Assembly (NCBI RefSeq): GCF_029784165.1
Contig: NC_073695.1
Location: 158,858,220 to 158,922,219 of the forward strand
Direction of reading: 5' to 3'
DNA: 64,000 nucleotides
Source: Wyeomyia smithii
Taxonomy: Eukaryota > Arthropoda > Insecta > Diptera > Culicidae
Under the pieces are notes generated by a model. It was not told the origin of the DNA, made no database searches, and saw nothing but the letters and a program-made list of their open reading frames with translations. Numbering within the stretch: the stretch's first letter is position 1; every line of letters starts with the position of its first letter. This document shows positions 33,146-44,529 of the stretch, piece by piece. A program made the position numbers and the translations under genes.

Positions 33146-33899
33146 CGCGAAGGTTTGTATCGTCCCTCGAGAAGAAAACCTATGTGACAAATAAATTGCC
33201 GAAAGAATACTCCGTGAACTGCATAGCCTGTTAACTGTATGCGAGATTATTGTCGCCTGTTAACACGATGTTTCGATTGTTGCATTTGCTCCAATCGGTA
33301 ATTCATTATCGTCTCCCGATCCGATCGAGCCGTGGAACAAAAATCTTTGGTTTGAATCACCTTGTGAGTGAGAGTGTCCCGATAATCGTAAAATTGTATT
33401 GCAAACCAAAAACTCAGAGGGGAAAAATCTGCAAGCGTTAGACCAACTAAAAGGCAACACAAAACAGGGATACCAGATTTACCGAATTGTCTGTGAAATG
33501 CAGATTTTCAGAGCCCGTGGCTGAGTTTTGTTTTTTCAAATGGCAAATATTTGTTGTTACTTTTTGCATAGCTTGCAAACTTTTCTCGAATCTATTTATA
33601 TTTGCGGATTTTTTTCCAAAATGTGTGCCGGTTTTTGCATGTTTAAAAAAAACTTCGATATCGGCCAGCTTACATCAGTGAAGAAACCTTCGATGTAAAT
33701 AAAACCGACGATCAAAGGTATATTGAATTGACAATGACAACAGCAAGCAACATTTTGTTAAACGATGAAAAACCTATTTTACTGTCAACACTTGCGAATC
33801 AAAAAGAAAGGGCGTTGTTCAAGCGATCGCAACCACTTATCTTTTCCGATAATTATCGTCTCGCGATTCTTCTCTTTTGTTTTGACACTTGGATTCTAT
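33146..33899. other. Unclassified insert sequence left of the hAT element
   Basis: This stretch and 35286-35400 lie between the two RTE pieces and outside the hAT element, so they belong to another insertion or to rearranged DNA. No domain or terminal repeat was recognised. Confidence 0.35.
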
Positions 33900-35277
33900 T
33901 AGTAATGTCCGATTTTTTTAACTAATCGATTATTACTTTATCGATTATTTTACCGGCAGCAACTAATCGACATCGACTATTTGACATAAAGTAATCGAAT
34001 TAATCATTTGAGTTGAAGCTTTCCAAAATTGGAGCAAACTTCGAAGCATTTAGGAATTCTTCGTAACGCGACGTGCACTTTTAATTTAACACATTTCATG
34101 GAGGAGTGAAAAGCTCGTACAATTAATAATGTTTCATCGATGTGAAGCAGTTCACGAGAAAAATTTACGCGAATCGTAGACAGTTTAACAAGTATAAATA
34201 ACGCTATGTATCATATTAACTTTTACCAGCAAAAATTACTTCGCGAGAAATGTTCAAATCAGAATTGAAATAGAAATCCATTGATGTTATTTTTAGTTTT
34301 ATGCATAACTAGCTGACCCAGCAAACTTCGTCCTGCCCATTTTTTTATTCAAATAATTTCAAATATTCTTGTTGGGAAGTTGATTTTTGGCCTCTGAGTT
34401 TCATTCTGGTTCCGGCATTTGGTCATTTCGGTTGTTTCTAGTAACCTAGAGTTTCCACCTTGGCTTTATTTGGATTTATTTAAATAAGATCATTAAGGTA
34501 AAATGCTTTTCGAACATCAAATATTTTCTGAGTGTTCTGAATCCCGGACTTTTCTATTTAAAAACAAACTTGCAGATAATTTCAAGATTTTCAGGGTTTG
34601 ACGCCCTGACAATTTTTTCCTGACTATTTACTTTTTCCTTGGTTTTTACCTTGATTCATAAATGGAGACCATTTCTTCTATTGCTATTTGTAAGCAAACT
34701 CAGCTCTTCATCTATTTTTTTTAGTGTTTAGTAAGGTTCATGAAAATGTTTTACATGTGCAGTTTTCGTTTGTGGATGTTATAAGTCATTCAGGATACTA
34801 GAATGTATGCTATTTTCAAAATTTATGTAGGCTTCGGAATTCTCGTGTATTCACGTAAATTTTGTAGCTCACGCGTTTTTTACGGGTTCTCTGCGTAGAT
34901 TGTATTTGAGTCTGATGATGAAACGTTTGAGTCAATGAAATTGCAAAATTGATGAAACGTTTGAGTCAATGAAATTGAAAAGTAGCATCGTAACTACCTT
35001 GTACATTCACAACTTTCGCACACGTGTCGCATGCATGTTTGTGTCGGAAAAAACAAAAGGTCGTATTCAGGATTGAAATATAGTACCTGGGCTTCACTTG
35101 GCTCTTATTGTTTTACTAGTTTTATTGCATAAATTCTTTCACCAAACGGACATTAATCGAGGTCATATAATCGATTATCTAATAATCGGTGCTTCGCTTA
35201 ATCGATTAGAAATTATTCGATTATTTTCTTAGATAATCGATTGACTTGATTAATCGAGATGTAATCGGACATTACTA
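33900..35277. mobile_element. Non-autonomous hAT element with 8-bp target duplication
   Basis: Perfect 15-bp terminal inverted repeats TAGTAATGTCCGATT, with an 8-bp duplication GATTCTAT at 33892-33899 and 35278-35285, match the hAT rules. Subterminal regions at both ends are packed with TAATCGATTA-type palindromes, as expected for transposase-binding repeats. There is no coding frame of note in 1,378 bp. Near 34309 the interior contains a 30-bp motif that recurs inverted at 61272. Confidence 0.85.
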
Positions 35278-35404
35278 GATTCTATCAGCGAAGAGTGAAT
35301 CATCGGTTTGTAGAGCTATTGGTAATTCCATCTCTGACAGAGAATGAATTATCTCAGCGAATCTCCGGATTGGTTCACTCGGACTGGCATATCGTACAAT
35401 AAGT

Positions 35405-36215
35405 GTTAGAACCGACTGAGAGACGAAGTTGACTCACACGCTGAAAAAGATCGAACGTTTATCGCCGATCACCATCATTGGCTGCAACACCAAACGAGGG
35501 CAAACGTGGAGCGCTACTGACGCGCACGGAACAGGCAAAACTCGCTCTTACGGAAGAAGAAGTGCCAGTAGGAAGATCGAGATCGCGAGGCGATAAAAAA
35601 ACTGTACCGTGCGAATGACACACGAAAGTTCTTCGAAAAGCTGATCAGCTCCCGCAAAGGCTATGTGCCACAAGCCGACATGTGCAGGGATCTGGACGGC
35701 AACCTTCTCACGAACAAGTGTGAGGTGATTAACAGGTGGAAGCAGTACTACGATGAGCACCTTAATGGAGATGTAGCAGAGGACGACGACGGAGTGGTAG
35801 TAGTTCTCGGTGTACGCGCAGATGATGACAGAATTCCAGCCATTGACCTCCAGGAGGTTAAAAAGGAGATCGGCCGGCTTAAAAACCACAAAGCCGCTGG
35901 ACCTGACCAACTCCCCAGCGAGCTGTTGAAACACGGTGGTGAATCACTGGCTAAGGCGCTACACTGGGTTATTGCAAAGATTTGGAAGGACGATGTAGTA
36001 CTAGAGGAGTGGATGAGGGTACAGTGTGCCCCATCTACAAAAAAGGCGACAAGTTGGATTGCTGTAACTACGCCGCCTACAAGGTACTCTCTCGAATCCT
36101 GTGCCGTCGACTATCACCGTTTGCGAGGGAACTCGTGGGGCAATACCAAGCGGGATTAATGGGTGCCCGCACCACCACGGACCAAATATTCGCGGTACGG
36201 CAGGTCCTACAGAAG
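35405..36215 (+). pseudogene. RTE reverse transcriptase, N-terminal half
   Basis: After the hAT-containing insert the frame resumes with YRANDTRKFFEKL (about 35602-35640) and GYVPQADMCRDLDGN. It continues with NRWKQYYDEHLNG (about 35730-35770), KNHKAAGPDQLPSE (about 35882-35925) and, after a frameshift near 36010, CPIYKKGDKLDC, a conserved RT motif. ARTTTDQIFAVRQ follows, and the frame is cut near 36216. This is the finger region of RT; the catalytic palm lies downstream. Confidence 0.75.
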
Positions 36216-36540
36216 TTTTCGATGATTTTTCGACGCCACCGGTTTCGTAGAATCATTATTTTGAGCTCAGTTTTTCTCCGATTTAAGATCTGATTTTGTT
36301 TAAAGATGGGTAAGAAGATGCTAACATGTGAACAAACTCTTAGAGTTTTGATATTTGGTCTTAAAACAAAATGACGTCGAAAAAACATCGGAAATTTCCG
36401 ATTTCTCAAAAATTCAAAATGGCGCCATTGTTGTCTTTGAGTTTAAATATGTTTAAACTTGGGGAACTTTAGTTTTGCATCAAAACACACAAAAAAATTC
36501 TATATAGAAACCAAGGCAGAAAAAAGTCATTTTTTGTTGC
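36216..36540. other. 325-bp insertion or replacement inside the RTE RT domain
   Basis: AT-rich, non-coding sequence replaces the expected palm region containing the first catalytic Asp. No inverted repeats or duplication were resolved. Confidence 0.35.
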
Positions 36541-36843
36541 ACTGTGTTATGCACGATTACAGTTTTCCGGATAAACTGACATGGTTGGTCAAGTCGACGA
36601 TGGATCGGGTGATGAACGTAGTTCGAGTTTCGGGGACACTCTCGAGTCCCTTCGAATTTCGAAGAGGGTTACGGCAAGGTGATGGATTATCGTGCTTGCT
36701 ATTCAACATCGCTTTGGAAGGTGTGATACGTAGGGCTGGTATCGGAGAAGATGACGGAGACGTACATCAGACTGATGGCTGAAGCCGGACGAATTGGACT
36801 GGCCATAAACGCATCGAAAACTAAGTACATGAGAGGAAGAGGT
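36541..36843 (+). pseudogene. RTE reverse transcriptase, palm region lacking the catalytic box
   Basis: The sequence reads LVKSTMDRVMNVV and FRRGLRQGDGLSCLLFN (conserved RQGD motif, about 36660-36712), then LEGVIRRAG. It jumps at about 36745 to a segment matching residues well downstream of the YADD box (YIRLMAEAGRIGLAINASKTKYM). The expected FADD/YADD segment is missing, so this copy was catalytically dead before the LTR element landed at 36843. Confidence 0.7.
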
Positions 36844-37981
36844 TGTTTCAATTCCAGATTATGCCGACAAAATAACGCAACAATTTTTGAGTGCAGCCGA
36901 TTTAGAGCCAAAAGGCTCATTCTCTCGCACGAGATCAATCAAGGCAGCAAACTGTTTGCGCTCTCGCACCATAACGACACTCATCGGCTGCAAAGCCGAT
37001 CATTCGCTCAGTATAGAAGATCAAAAGAGGTCGTGCGGTTGACCGATCCTAAGTGAGTCAAAAAGCTCACTAAAACCACTCGTATCGCACTGGAATTTTG
37101 AGCTCGCCCCAGCAAGAATCCCCGTTGATATAGAGGCAACCAACTGCTCACAGCAAAAGATCACACCACGACACGTCAACCACGTGCTCAAATCAAGCGA
37201 TCCCCATGACTACGGTCCAGGTATAGCATCATCCAACACGATTTGGTCTGCTAGTCAGGATTCGCAGGCACGTTGAAAACTATCAGCGCAAGCAAATCTA
37301 TCGAGTACCATTAGACAAGCACAGGAGGCCTTCAACAGAGGGCCTTTTATTTGCAGGCCAAATCGTGATCAAGAATAGACTAGCGATCCCAGGGGAATTT
37401 TGGGCCACAAGATCGAGCTCGAGGGACATTCCAAGCGGGTCGGTTGACCGGTGAACGGGCGCGAGGACTCGCGCTTTCAACGACTGGCAGGCGGCACTCT
37501 AGAATAGTAGGGTGTAGGCTGCAGATGCAGTAGTGAAGCGGTGCGAGACGGTGGTGGTGCCTTCAACGCCAGAGTAACCGGCACGGGCGTGCATGGCGCG
37601 ACAATAGATCGACAGCGGCGGTCGGAGTGCGGTAAACGTCGTGTCACGGGGCCCCCATCGATACAATTATTTAAGACCACTATAGATGTGAGAATGGAGA
37701 GATAAACTGTATGTATAGCTAACAATAGATATAAGTCTACAATGATCGCGGTGTTTATTTTTAGGTCGCCCACTTCCGTTAACACTACCTTGCCTGAATG
37801 ACCAAAGGGTATCGTGATCGATTAGATTTCATTCAATCTTGTATCAGCAAATAATCCTCAGTACTTAGTGCGTGTTGTGCCTTGACTGCAAAGTCTACAT
37901 GCATTGACTTGAGCGACCTCTCACGGGTAGAGAACAAAGGTGAACAGAGTAGAGCCATATGTTTTATAGGTTTTTGAGACA
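36844..37981 (+). repeat. 5' LTR of the second gypsy element
   Basis: Begins TGTTTCA and ends ACA. It is paired with the LTR at 42694-43848 and flanked on its left by AGGT (36840-36843). About a dozen mismatches occur in the first ~400 aligned bases, so the LTRs have diverged by roughly 3% by eye. Relative to its partner it lacks about 28 bp near 36895 (between TGCA repeats) and has about 14 bp extra near 37330 (between GGCCTT repeats). Confidence 0.85.
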
Positions 37982-37982
37982 T

Positions 37983-38058
37983 TGGCGCCCAACGTGAGGC
38001 CCGAACCCACGACCCTGAGATTAAGAGTCTCATGCTCTACCGACTGAGCTAGCCGGGC
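37983..38058 (-). tRNA. Retro-copied full-length tRNA-Lys(CTT) forming an extended primer site
   Basis: Directly after the 5' LTR, positions 37986-38058 are the complement of an entire 73-nt tRNA-Lys with a CTT anticodon. Acceptor, D, anticodon and T arms are all recognisable, with the discriminator G at 37986. The three bases 37983-37985 are TGG, the complement of CCA. Eukaryotic tRNA genes do not encode CCA, so the source was a mature tRNA, most simply the reverse transcription primer. Compared with the usual metazoan tRNA-Lys(CTT), position 58 reads G instead of A and position 62 T instead of C. A gene finder may call this a tRNA, but I regard it as part of the retroelement. Confidence 0.75.
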
Positions 38059-39050
38059 TCCAATTTTCTTAACCAAGTAAACACTTTTGCCGACACGGAA
38101 GGTATTGATGAGCAAACTCTACTTCGGTCAATCAAACATCTCTTGAAAGGTCGCGCTCTCCAATGGTACACACGTTCCTAGCTTTATCTTACCAGCTGGG
38201 AGACATTCAGATTAGAAATCAAGCAAGAATTTCTTCCGCCCAATTATTCAGAGATCATTAAGCAAGACTTGTACTCACGGTTCCAAGGTCCTAACGAATC
38301 GTTCACATCGTTTTATAAAGATCTGGTAGCAGTTTTTGAAATAGTGGAACCAGCCATATCAGAATCAGAGACACTGTTCATAGTAAAATCCCACCTGAAC
38401 CCGGATTATTCACTAATTGCCGCTGCTTCCCGAGCCAGGTCAATTAAAGAGTAAGTAGTGGTATGCAAGAACTTCGAAGTATCTCGATCGTATGCAATCA
38501 GAGGAAGATCGTCTTTGACACCACGCACTTATTGGCCAAAACAGGAAACATCTTCATTTCAGCGAGCGGCAAAAAACAGAACAGAAAATCCAATCTTTGA
38601 ACCGACAACCATTTCACACAGCTCAACTCAACATGATGGAACTAAACCGAGAAGAGGAAGACGATTGGAATGCACAGGAGATTCGAGAGCATGAAGCCAT
38701 GCAACAGGACATCGCTCTTCAGAACGAGACAGCTGCAAATGTCGCGGAGGAAGTGAACGCGGTGCGCTTGCAGAACAATTTTTGAGACAGGCAAACAACA
38801 AACTCACAGAACATAGGCAACGGAGAGCAACGCTCAAGAGAGTTGGCGTCAACCATTATATGATGGCAATGGAAAAACCCGGTCATACCTATCCTAACTG
38901 TCCCAACCAGAAACTATACCTCTTCTGTTACAGTTGCGGGAAAAAAGGACGTACCACTCGCAACTGCGAAGCCTGCATCTCAAGATGGAAGCAGCTGGAT
39001 TCCAGTAATGTTTCACAGCAGTCGGGAAACCGCAGATGGGAGGACCCTCA
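38059..39050 (+). pseudogene. gag: gag of the second gypsy element, degraded
   Basis: Pieces of a capsid-type Gag appear in changing frames: LLKGRALQWY-like sequence near 38140-38165, LEIKQEFLP near 38213-38240, SRFQGPNESFTSF near 38275-38315, and a Gln/Glu-rich linker. A zinc-knuckle region follows near 38870-38980, containing CYSCGKKGRTTRNC with a CCHC-like arrangement whose His is replaced. Stops and frame changes near 38170, 38452, 38694 and 38785 make it non-functional. Confidence 0.7.
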
Positions 39051-41866
39051 ATAAAGGGTGTGGGCTCTCCCGTTAAAACTGATGTTCCCTCACTCCTCAA
39101 TATCCCCGTTTTCCGTAGAGCAGAATCGATTATAATCAATCCACACGATAGTGACATTCGGCCATATGCGCACATCAACATGTTAGGTCGGCAGATACGG
39201 GGTCTGCTGGATAGTGGCGCAACCTGTAGTTTAATCGGCGGTTCACTATGCACACTGGCGGATGAATTGGGACTGCACAAATTTCCAGTGAACGGAGACG
39301 TTAAAACAGCAGACAACTCTGCGCACTCAGTATCATTTTTCGCCTACGTGCCTATATCATACAACGATAAAAACCACGCAATATCGATGCTTTTGTTGAA
39401 ACCATGCCATCAATTCTGATTCTGGGCATGGACTTTTGGTCCAAATTCGGCATCCAAGCCACCGTATGCGGAGTAACAACCAATCACGACATCAACTCAT
39501 CCATCGTCGGTTCCTTATCGGTACAGGATAAGCAGAGGTTGAACACGGTAATCCAGCAGTTTCCAACGTCACAAAAACTAGCCAGATTGGGAAAAACAAG
39601 CCAATCAAATCAAACACAGTCATAGTACAAGAGGCATATCCAATTCCCCAGATTGCTTCCATTATGAATAATTTGAATGAATCTAGGTTCTTGTCATCGA
39701 TTGATTTGGAATCGGCATTCTGGCAAATACCGCTAGAAAACGAGTCGAAACAGAAAACGGCATTCACTATCCCACAGAGAGGGCACTTTTAATTCACAGT
39801 ATTCCCGTTTGGCCTATCAACGGCCAGTCAGGCGCCCTCCCGGGTGATGAGCCACATCTTCATTGATCTCGAGCCGAAAGTATTCGTATGTTTGGACGAC
39901 TTGGTGCTGGCTACCGAAACGTTCCAGGAAAACTTAGATCTCTTGCAAGAGGTCGCACGTAGACTAAAGAGTGCACAGTTGACGATCAACGCTCAGGAAT
40001 CCGTCTTCTGCAGGAAGAGCCTCAAGTACTTAGGTAACGCACTGGACGAGGCAGGCTGGCACGTTGACGAGGAAAAGGTAGAGGCAATTAGCAAGTTTCC
40101 TGCTCCTACTGCTAAGAAAGAGGTTCAGCGATTTATTGGGATGTGTGGTTGGTATCGGCGATTCATAAAAAACTTTTCGGAAATCGCATCCCCGCTAACA
40201 GAGCTCACCAAGGCCAGGATCAAGTTCCGCTGGACAGAAGAATGCGAGACAGCGTTTCAGACCCTGAAGAGTCATCTCATATCTGCTCCGGTTCTAGCAA
40301 CTCCGGATTATTCAAAACCGTTCGCTCTTGCTTGCGACGCAAGTGACGTAGCGTTGGGAGGAGTGCTCACACAAGACACCGAAGGCCATGAAAGAGTGAT
40401 CTGCTACTTCTCACAAAAACTTTCATCTTCCGAGCGAAAGTACTCAGTAACACAACGAGAATGTCTGGCAGTGATTCGGTCCATTGAAAAGTTCAGGGGA
40501 TACCAGAAAGGTACGCATTTCACCGTTTACTGCGATCACTCGAGTTTGGCTTACTTGAAGTCAATGAAAAACCCCACGCCTCTCCTAGCGAGGTGGATTC
40601 TTCGTTTAAACGCCTACTCGTTTGATATAAAATGTCGGAAAGGGACCTCAAACGTCGTTCCGGATTGCTTAAGTCGTGTGGAAATAGTCAACACAATCGA
40701 CACGAAATTGCACTTCTCTTCCGATCCATGGCACGATAAGCTTGTACAGGATATCCTAGCCAATCCAGAAAACTTTCCGGACTTTAAGATCGTTGGAGAG
40801 GTAGTCCCAACGCATCTACGACGTGATATAATGCATCGTAGCCACGACATTCCGACGGCAGCTCACCTAGGAGAAGAACGCACATTAAATCGGATACAGC
40901 GAGACTACTATTGGCCGCGAATGGCGATGGACGTGCGTAAATACGTAAAGGCCTGCGATGTTTGCAAAGCCAGCAAGGCACCCAATACAACACTGACACC
41001 AACTTTAGGAAACACGAAACCATCCCATTTACCATGAGAATTAATCTCAATTGACTACATTGGACACACACATGCTCAAAAATGGGAAATACCGTCCTTC
41101 TTGTAATTATCGATTGGGTTACCAAATTTGTTATTACTGAACCAGTGCACAGCAAATGCTCAACAGATGTCCGATTTTTTGGAACACTACGTCTTTCAAC
41201 GTTTTTCGACACCAATGACCATAGTTTCTGACTCCGATTCACAATTTCTATCTCACGTATTCCAGTCACTGCTAAAACGGTACAAAACAATCCACATGCG
41301 GGCAGCATTCTACAATGTGCAATGCCGCTGAGAGAACAAATCGCACGTTAATCACTTGCGTAAGATCTCTTCTTGACGAAGACCATAGAGACTGGGACCT
41401 AAACATTCAACAGATTGTTTGCGCAATCAACACAGCTAAGCATAAAACCCTGGGTTGTAGTCCTTACTGCTGCAACTACGGTCGAGATCACATCTTGTTC
41501 ACAGATCAATATCCGCTAGCCAAACTAAATTCCCCACAGGATTCAACTGAAGCACAAAAGGTGCGCCTTAAGACGATTCAGAACGTCCAGCAGTTTGTCA
41601 TTGGCAAAATAAAGGCTGCTCACGAAAGCAGCAAAAGAGATACGACCTCAGGGCACGTGTTAGAGGCTTCAACGTAGGAAAGGTGGTATGGAGGCGCTCA
41701 TTCGAGCTATCCCAAGCAGCGGAACACCGCACAAAAAAGCTAGGAGCAAAATTTATCCCATGCATTGTACGACAAATTCAGGGAATTACTCAAACAATTA
41801 CTTGCTAGAAGACATCAAGACCTCGAAAACTGGAGTTTACCACGCGAAGGACATTAAAAGAGATTG
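39036..41866 (+). pseudogene. pol: pol of the second gypsy element: protease, RT, RNase H, integrase
   Basis: Protease: LLDSGATCSLIGG near 39205-39240. After a frameshift comes LGMDFW (about 39424), then a deletion removing most RT fingers around 39595-39620. RT palm: SIDLESAFWQIPL near 39700, a stop near 39790, then CLDDLVLA at about 39890 with Cys where Tyr is usual in YxDD. From 39844 a 397-codon open stretch covers the RT thumb, RNase H (ACDASDVALGG; YCDHSS) and the integrase zinc finger (H...CDVCKASK), ending at 41037. The integrase core continues in other frames (SDSDSQF near 41228; AERTNRT near 41322) to about 41866. Confidence 0.8.
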
Positions 41867-42693
41867 ATTCTCCCATGAGCCAGCTATGTACGCAGTTGAA
41901 CTGTCGACCAAGAGCGTTTACGCCATCAAAACTGATGCTATTTACTGATAGAGGCCCCAAATAATTACAATTGAAACCCTATCGGTAACAGTAATTAAAA
42001 ACACCTGCCGTTTATTGTCTCGAACAACTATATTTCGAGCCTACAAAAAACCACGGAAACACATATGTTCCCCAACAAACAGACATAGAGCGTGAACCGT
42101 TCGCGAAGCGAGATGAATCGCACCCTTTTTAATAACTAATCATAAGAAGAGCCTTTTGAATAAAAAACCGTAGCACTATTACCCAAAAATTCACTCATGC
42201 CACTCTATCCAAACAAATGCACCAGCAACGCAAACACGAAATACACTAAGAACTGATTACAAACAATGCAACGTTACATGACACTACAATATAGTAATGC
42301 TGCGTAGCTTAAAAGAAACCCAATGAAGTTGACGTCCGTAATATGTATTTTCTCGCTGCAATTTCTGGGGCCCAACTTATAAATGTACACAGATATTGAA
42401 GATGCGATCAACCCTAGATTTGGATAGATAGTAGGTTAGACACAAACCCTCTTGTATATCTGGCACCAATAGGTGTAGCAAGAAAAGCCATTACCGTTAG
42501 CTAATAAGATCTGTATAGAGATACCGTGAAGCACAGAAGCTGCAATCATCGATGTCCAGTCTGGAGAACATTTGGTCGAGATTGCGAAGAGTAAATACCG
42601 ATCAGCCTCTTCAACATCTTACATCAGAACGCAAACGAAATTTTTGCGGATGCAAGCCTCCGCAAAAATTTCGTCACCGCACGTATGATGTTG
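41867..42693 (+). other. 3' untranslated region of the second gypsy element
   Basis: Non-coding, stop-rich sequence between the end of pol and the 3' LTR. It holds a perfect 16-bp inverted repeat with an 8-base loop (42635-42650 and 42659-42674). No convincing polypurine tract precedes the LTR at 42694. Confidence 0.5.
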
Positions 42694-43848
42694 TGTTACA
42701 ATTCGAGATTATGCCGACAAAATAACGCAACAATTTTTGAGTGCACACCACACAACTTTAGATCTTTAAGCATGCAGCCGATTTAGAGCCAAAAGGCTCA
42801 TTCTCTCGAACGAGATCAATCAAGGCAGCAAACTGTTTCCGCTCTCGCACCATGACGACACTCATCGGCTGCAAAGCCGATCATTCGCTCAGTATACAGG
42901 ATCAAAAGAGGTCGTGCGGTTGACCGATCCTAAGTGAGTCAAAAAGCTCACTCAAACCACTCGTATCGCACTGGAATTTTGAGCTCGCCCCAGCAAGAAT
43001 CCCCGTTGATATAAAGGCAACCAACCGCTCACAGCAAAAGATCACACCGCGACACGTCAAGCACGTGCTCAAATCAAGCGATCCCCATGACTACGGTCCA
43101 GGTATAGCATCATCCAACGCGATTTGGTCTGCTTGTCAGGATTCGCAGGCACGTTGAAAACTATCAGCGCAGGCAAATCTATCGAGTACCATTAGACAAG
43201 CACAGGAGGCCTTTTATTTGCAGGCCAAAACGTGATCAAGAATAGACTAGCTATCCCAGGGGAATTTTGGGCCACCAGATCAAGCTCGAGGAACATACCA
43301 AGCGGGTCGGTTGACCGGTGAACGGGCGCGAGGACTCGCGCTATGAACGACTGGCAGGCGGCACTCTAGGGTAGTAGGGTGCAGGCTGCAGATGCAGTAG
43401 TGAAGCGGTGCGAGACAGTGGTGGTGCCTTCAGCGCCAGAGTAACCGGAACGGGCGTGCATTGCGCGACAATAGATCGACAGCAGCGGTCGGAGTGCGGT
43501 AAACGTCGTGTCACGGGGCCCCCATCGATACAATTATTTAAGACCACTATAGATGTGAGAATGGAGAGATAAACTGTATGTATAGCTAACAATAGATATA
43601 AGTCTACAATGATCGCGGTGTTTATTTTTAAGTCGCCTACTTCCGTAAACGTTACCTTGCCTGAATGACCAAAGGGTATCGTGATCGATTAGATTTCATT
43701 CAATCTTGTATCAACAAGTAATCCTCAGTACTTAGTGCGTGTTGTGCCTTGACTGCGAAGTCTACGTGCATTGACTTGAGCGACCTCTCACGGGTAGAGA
43801 ACAAAGGTGAACAGAGTAGAGCCATATGTTTTATAGGTTTTTGGAACA
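42694..43848 (+). repeat. 3' LTR of the second gypsy element
   Basis: Begins TGTTACA and ends ACA, followed by the AGGT duplication at 43849-43852. It pairs with 36844-37981. An ORF-like stretch in the two LTRs (37477-37785 and 43341-43592, minus) is simply the duplicated LTR sequence. Confidence 0.85.
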
Positions 43849-43852
43849 AGGT

Positions 43853-44520
43853 TCCAGAGAAGATAGTATAAACCACCCGCCTCGAATTCATATTAGCGGT
43901 GTTGAAATCGAGGTGGTAGACGTGTACCTGGGCTCACTGGTGACTGCTGACAACGACACCAGCAGAGAAATTCGTCGACGCATTATGGCAGAAAATCGTG
44001 CCTACTTTCGACTCCGGAGGACGCTCCACTCGAATAAAATCCGCCGCCGCACGAAGCTAACCATAAAAAAACACTGATCAGACCGGTAGTCGTCTACGGC
44101 CACAAAACATGGACCATGCTCGTGGAGGACCAACGCGCCTCTGGAGTTTTCGAACGGAAGGTGTTGCCTACCATCTCTGGTAGAGTGCATATGGAAGATG
44201 GAACATGGCGAAGGCGGATGAACCACGAGTTGCTGCTGGGAGAACCACTCATCGTTCAAACGGCGAAAATCGGGAAACTACGGTGGGCTAGGCACGTCGT
44301 TAGGATGTCGGACGACAACCCGGTGAAAATGGTTCTTGATAACAATCCGAATGGAACGAGGCGACGGGGCGCGCAGCGACCAAGATGGCTCGATCAAGTG
44401 GGAGACGACCTACGGGGCCTCCGCCCACGACATGGCTAGCGAACTGCAGCCATGGACCGAATTGAATGGAGACGACTTCTTCGAACACCAAGGGACACTT
44501 CGGCCTGGAGCTGACTGGTA
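43853..44520 (+). pseudogene. RTE reverse transcriptase C-terminal region
   Basis: Directly continues the RTE frame cut at 36843. It reads GVEIEVVDVYLGSLVTADND (about 43902-43960), REIRRRIMAENRAYF, then after a frameshift near 44070 LIRPVVVYGHKTWTM and GKLRWARHVVRM (about 44275-44310). It ends with WLDQVGDDLRGL (about 44388-44420), the conserved RTE tail. A final frame change leads to the terminal stop at about 44519. Confidence 0.75.
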
Positions 44521-44529
44521 ATAGAATTC

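Larger units (their letters stand above)
36844..43848 (+). mobile_element. Complete Osvaldo-like Ty3/gypsy retrotransposon inside the RTE element
   Basis: 7.0-kb element with two ~1.14-kb LTRs, a tRNA-Lys primer site, degraded gag and pol in the plus orientation, and an exact 4-bp target duplication AGGT at 36840-36843 and 43849-43852. Four-base duplications are normal for Ty3/gypsy integrases. The RTE coding sequence continues directly across the insertion. Pol contains frameshifts, stops and a deletion in RT, so the copy is not autonomous. Confidence 0.88.
31632..44520 (+). mobile_element. RTE-clade (JAM1-like) non-LTR retrotransposon, nested and interrupted
   Basis: An RTE-type ORF (endonuclease plus RT, no RNase H) can be read through 32090-33145, 35545-36215, 36541-36843 and 43853-44520. 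It sits inside the endonuclease of the Juan-like ORF2. It is itself interrupted by a compound segment (33146-35400, including a hAT element), a short insert (36216-36540) and a complete LTR retrotransposon (36844-43848). The outer limits are inferred from where Juan-like coding stops and resumes; a target duplication was not resolved. The ORF stop is the TAA at 44519-44521. Confidence 0.7.

Noticed and set aside
35548..35934. 128-codon minus-strand ORF
   Set aside because: It is antisense to the RTE reverse transcriptase.
37477..37785. 102-codon ORF, with a near copy at 43341-43592
   Set aside because: Both lie in the LTRs of the second gypsy element. The duplication is explained by the LTRs and there is no domain.
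37986..38058. A functional nuclear tRNA-Lys(CTT) gene
   Set aside because: It is preceded by the complement of CCA, abuts the LTR end exactly at a primer site, and has changes at positions 58 and 62. A copied primer explains it better than a gene.
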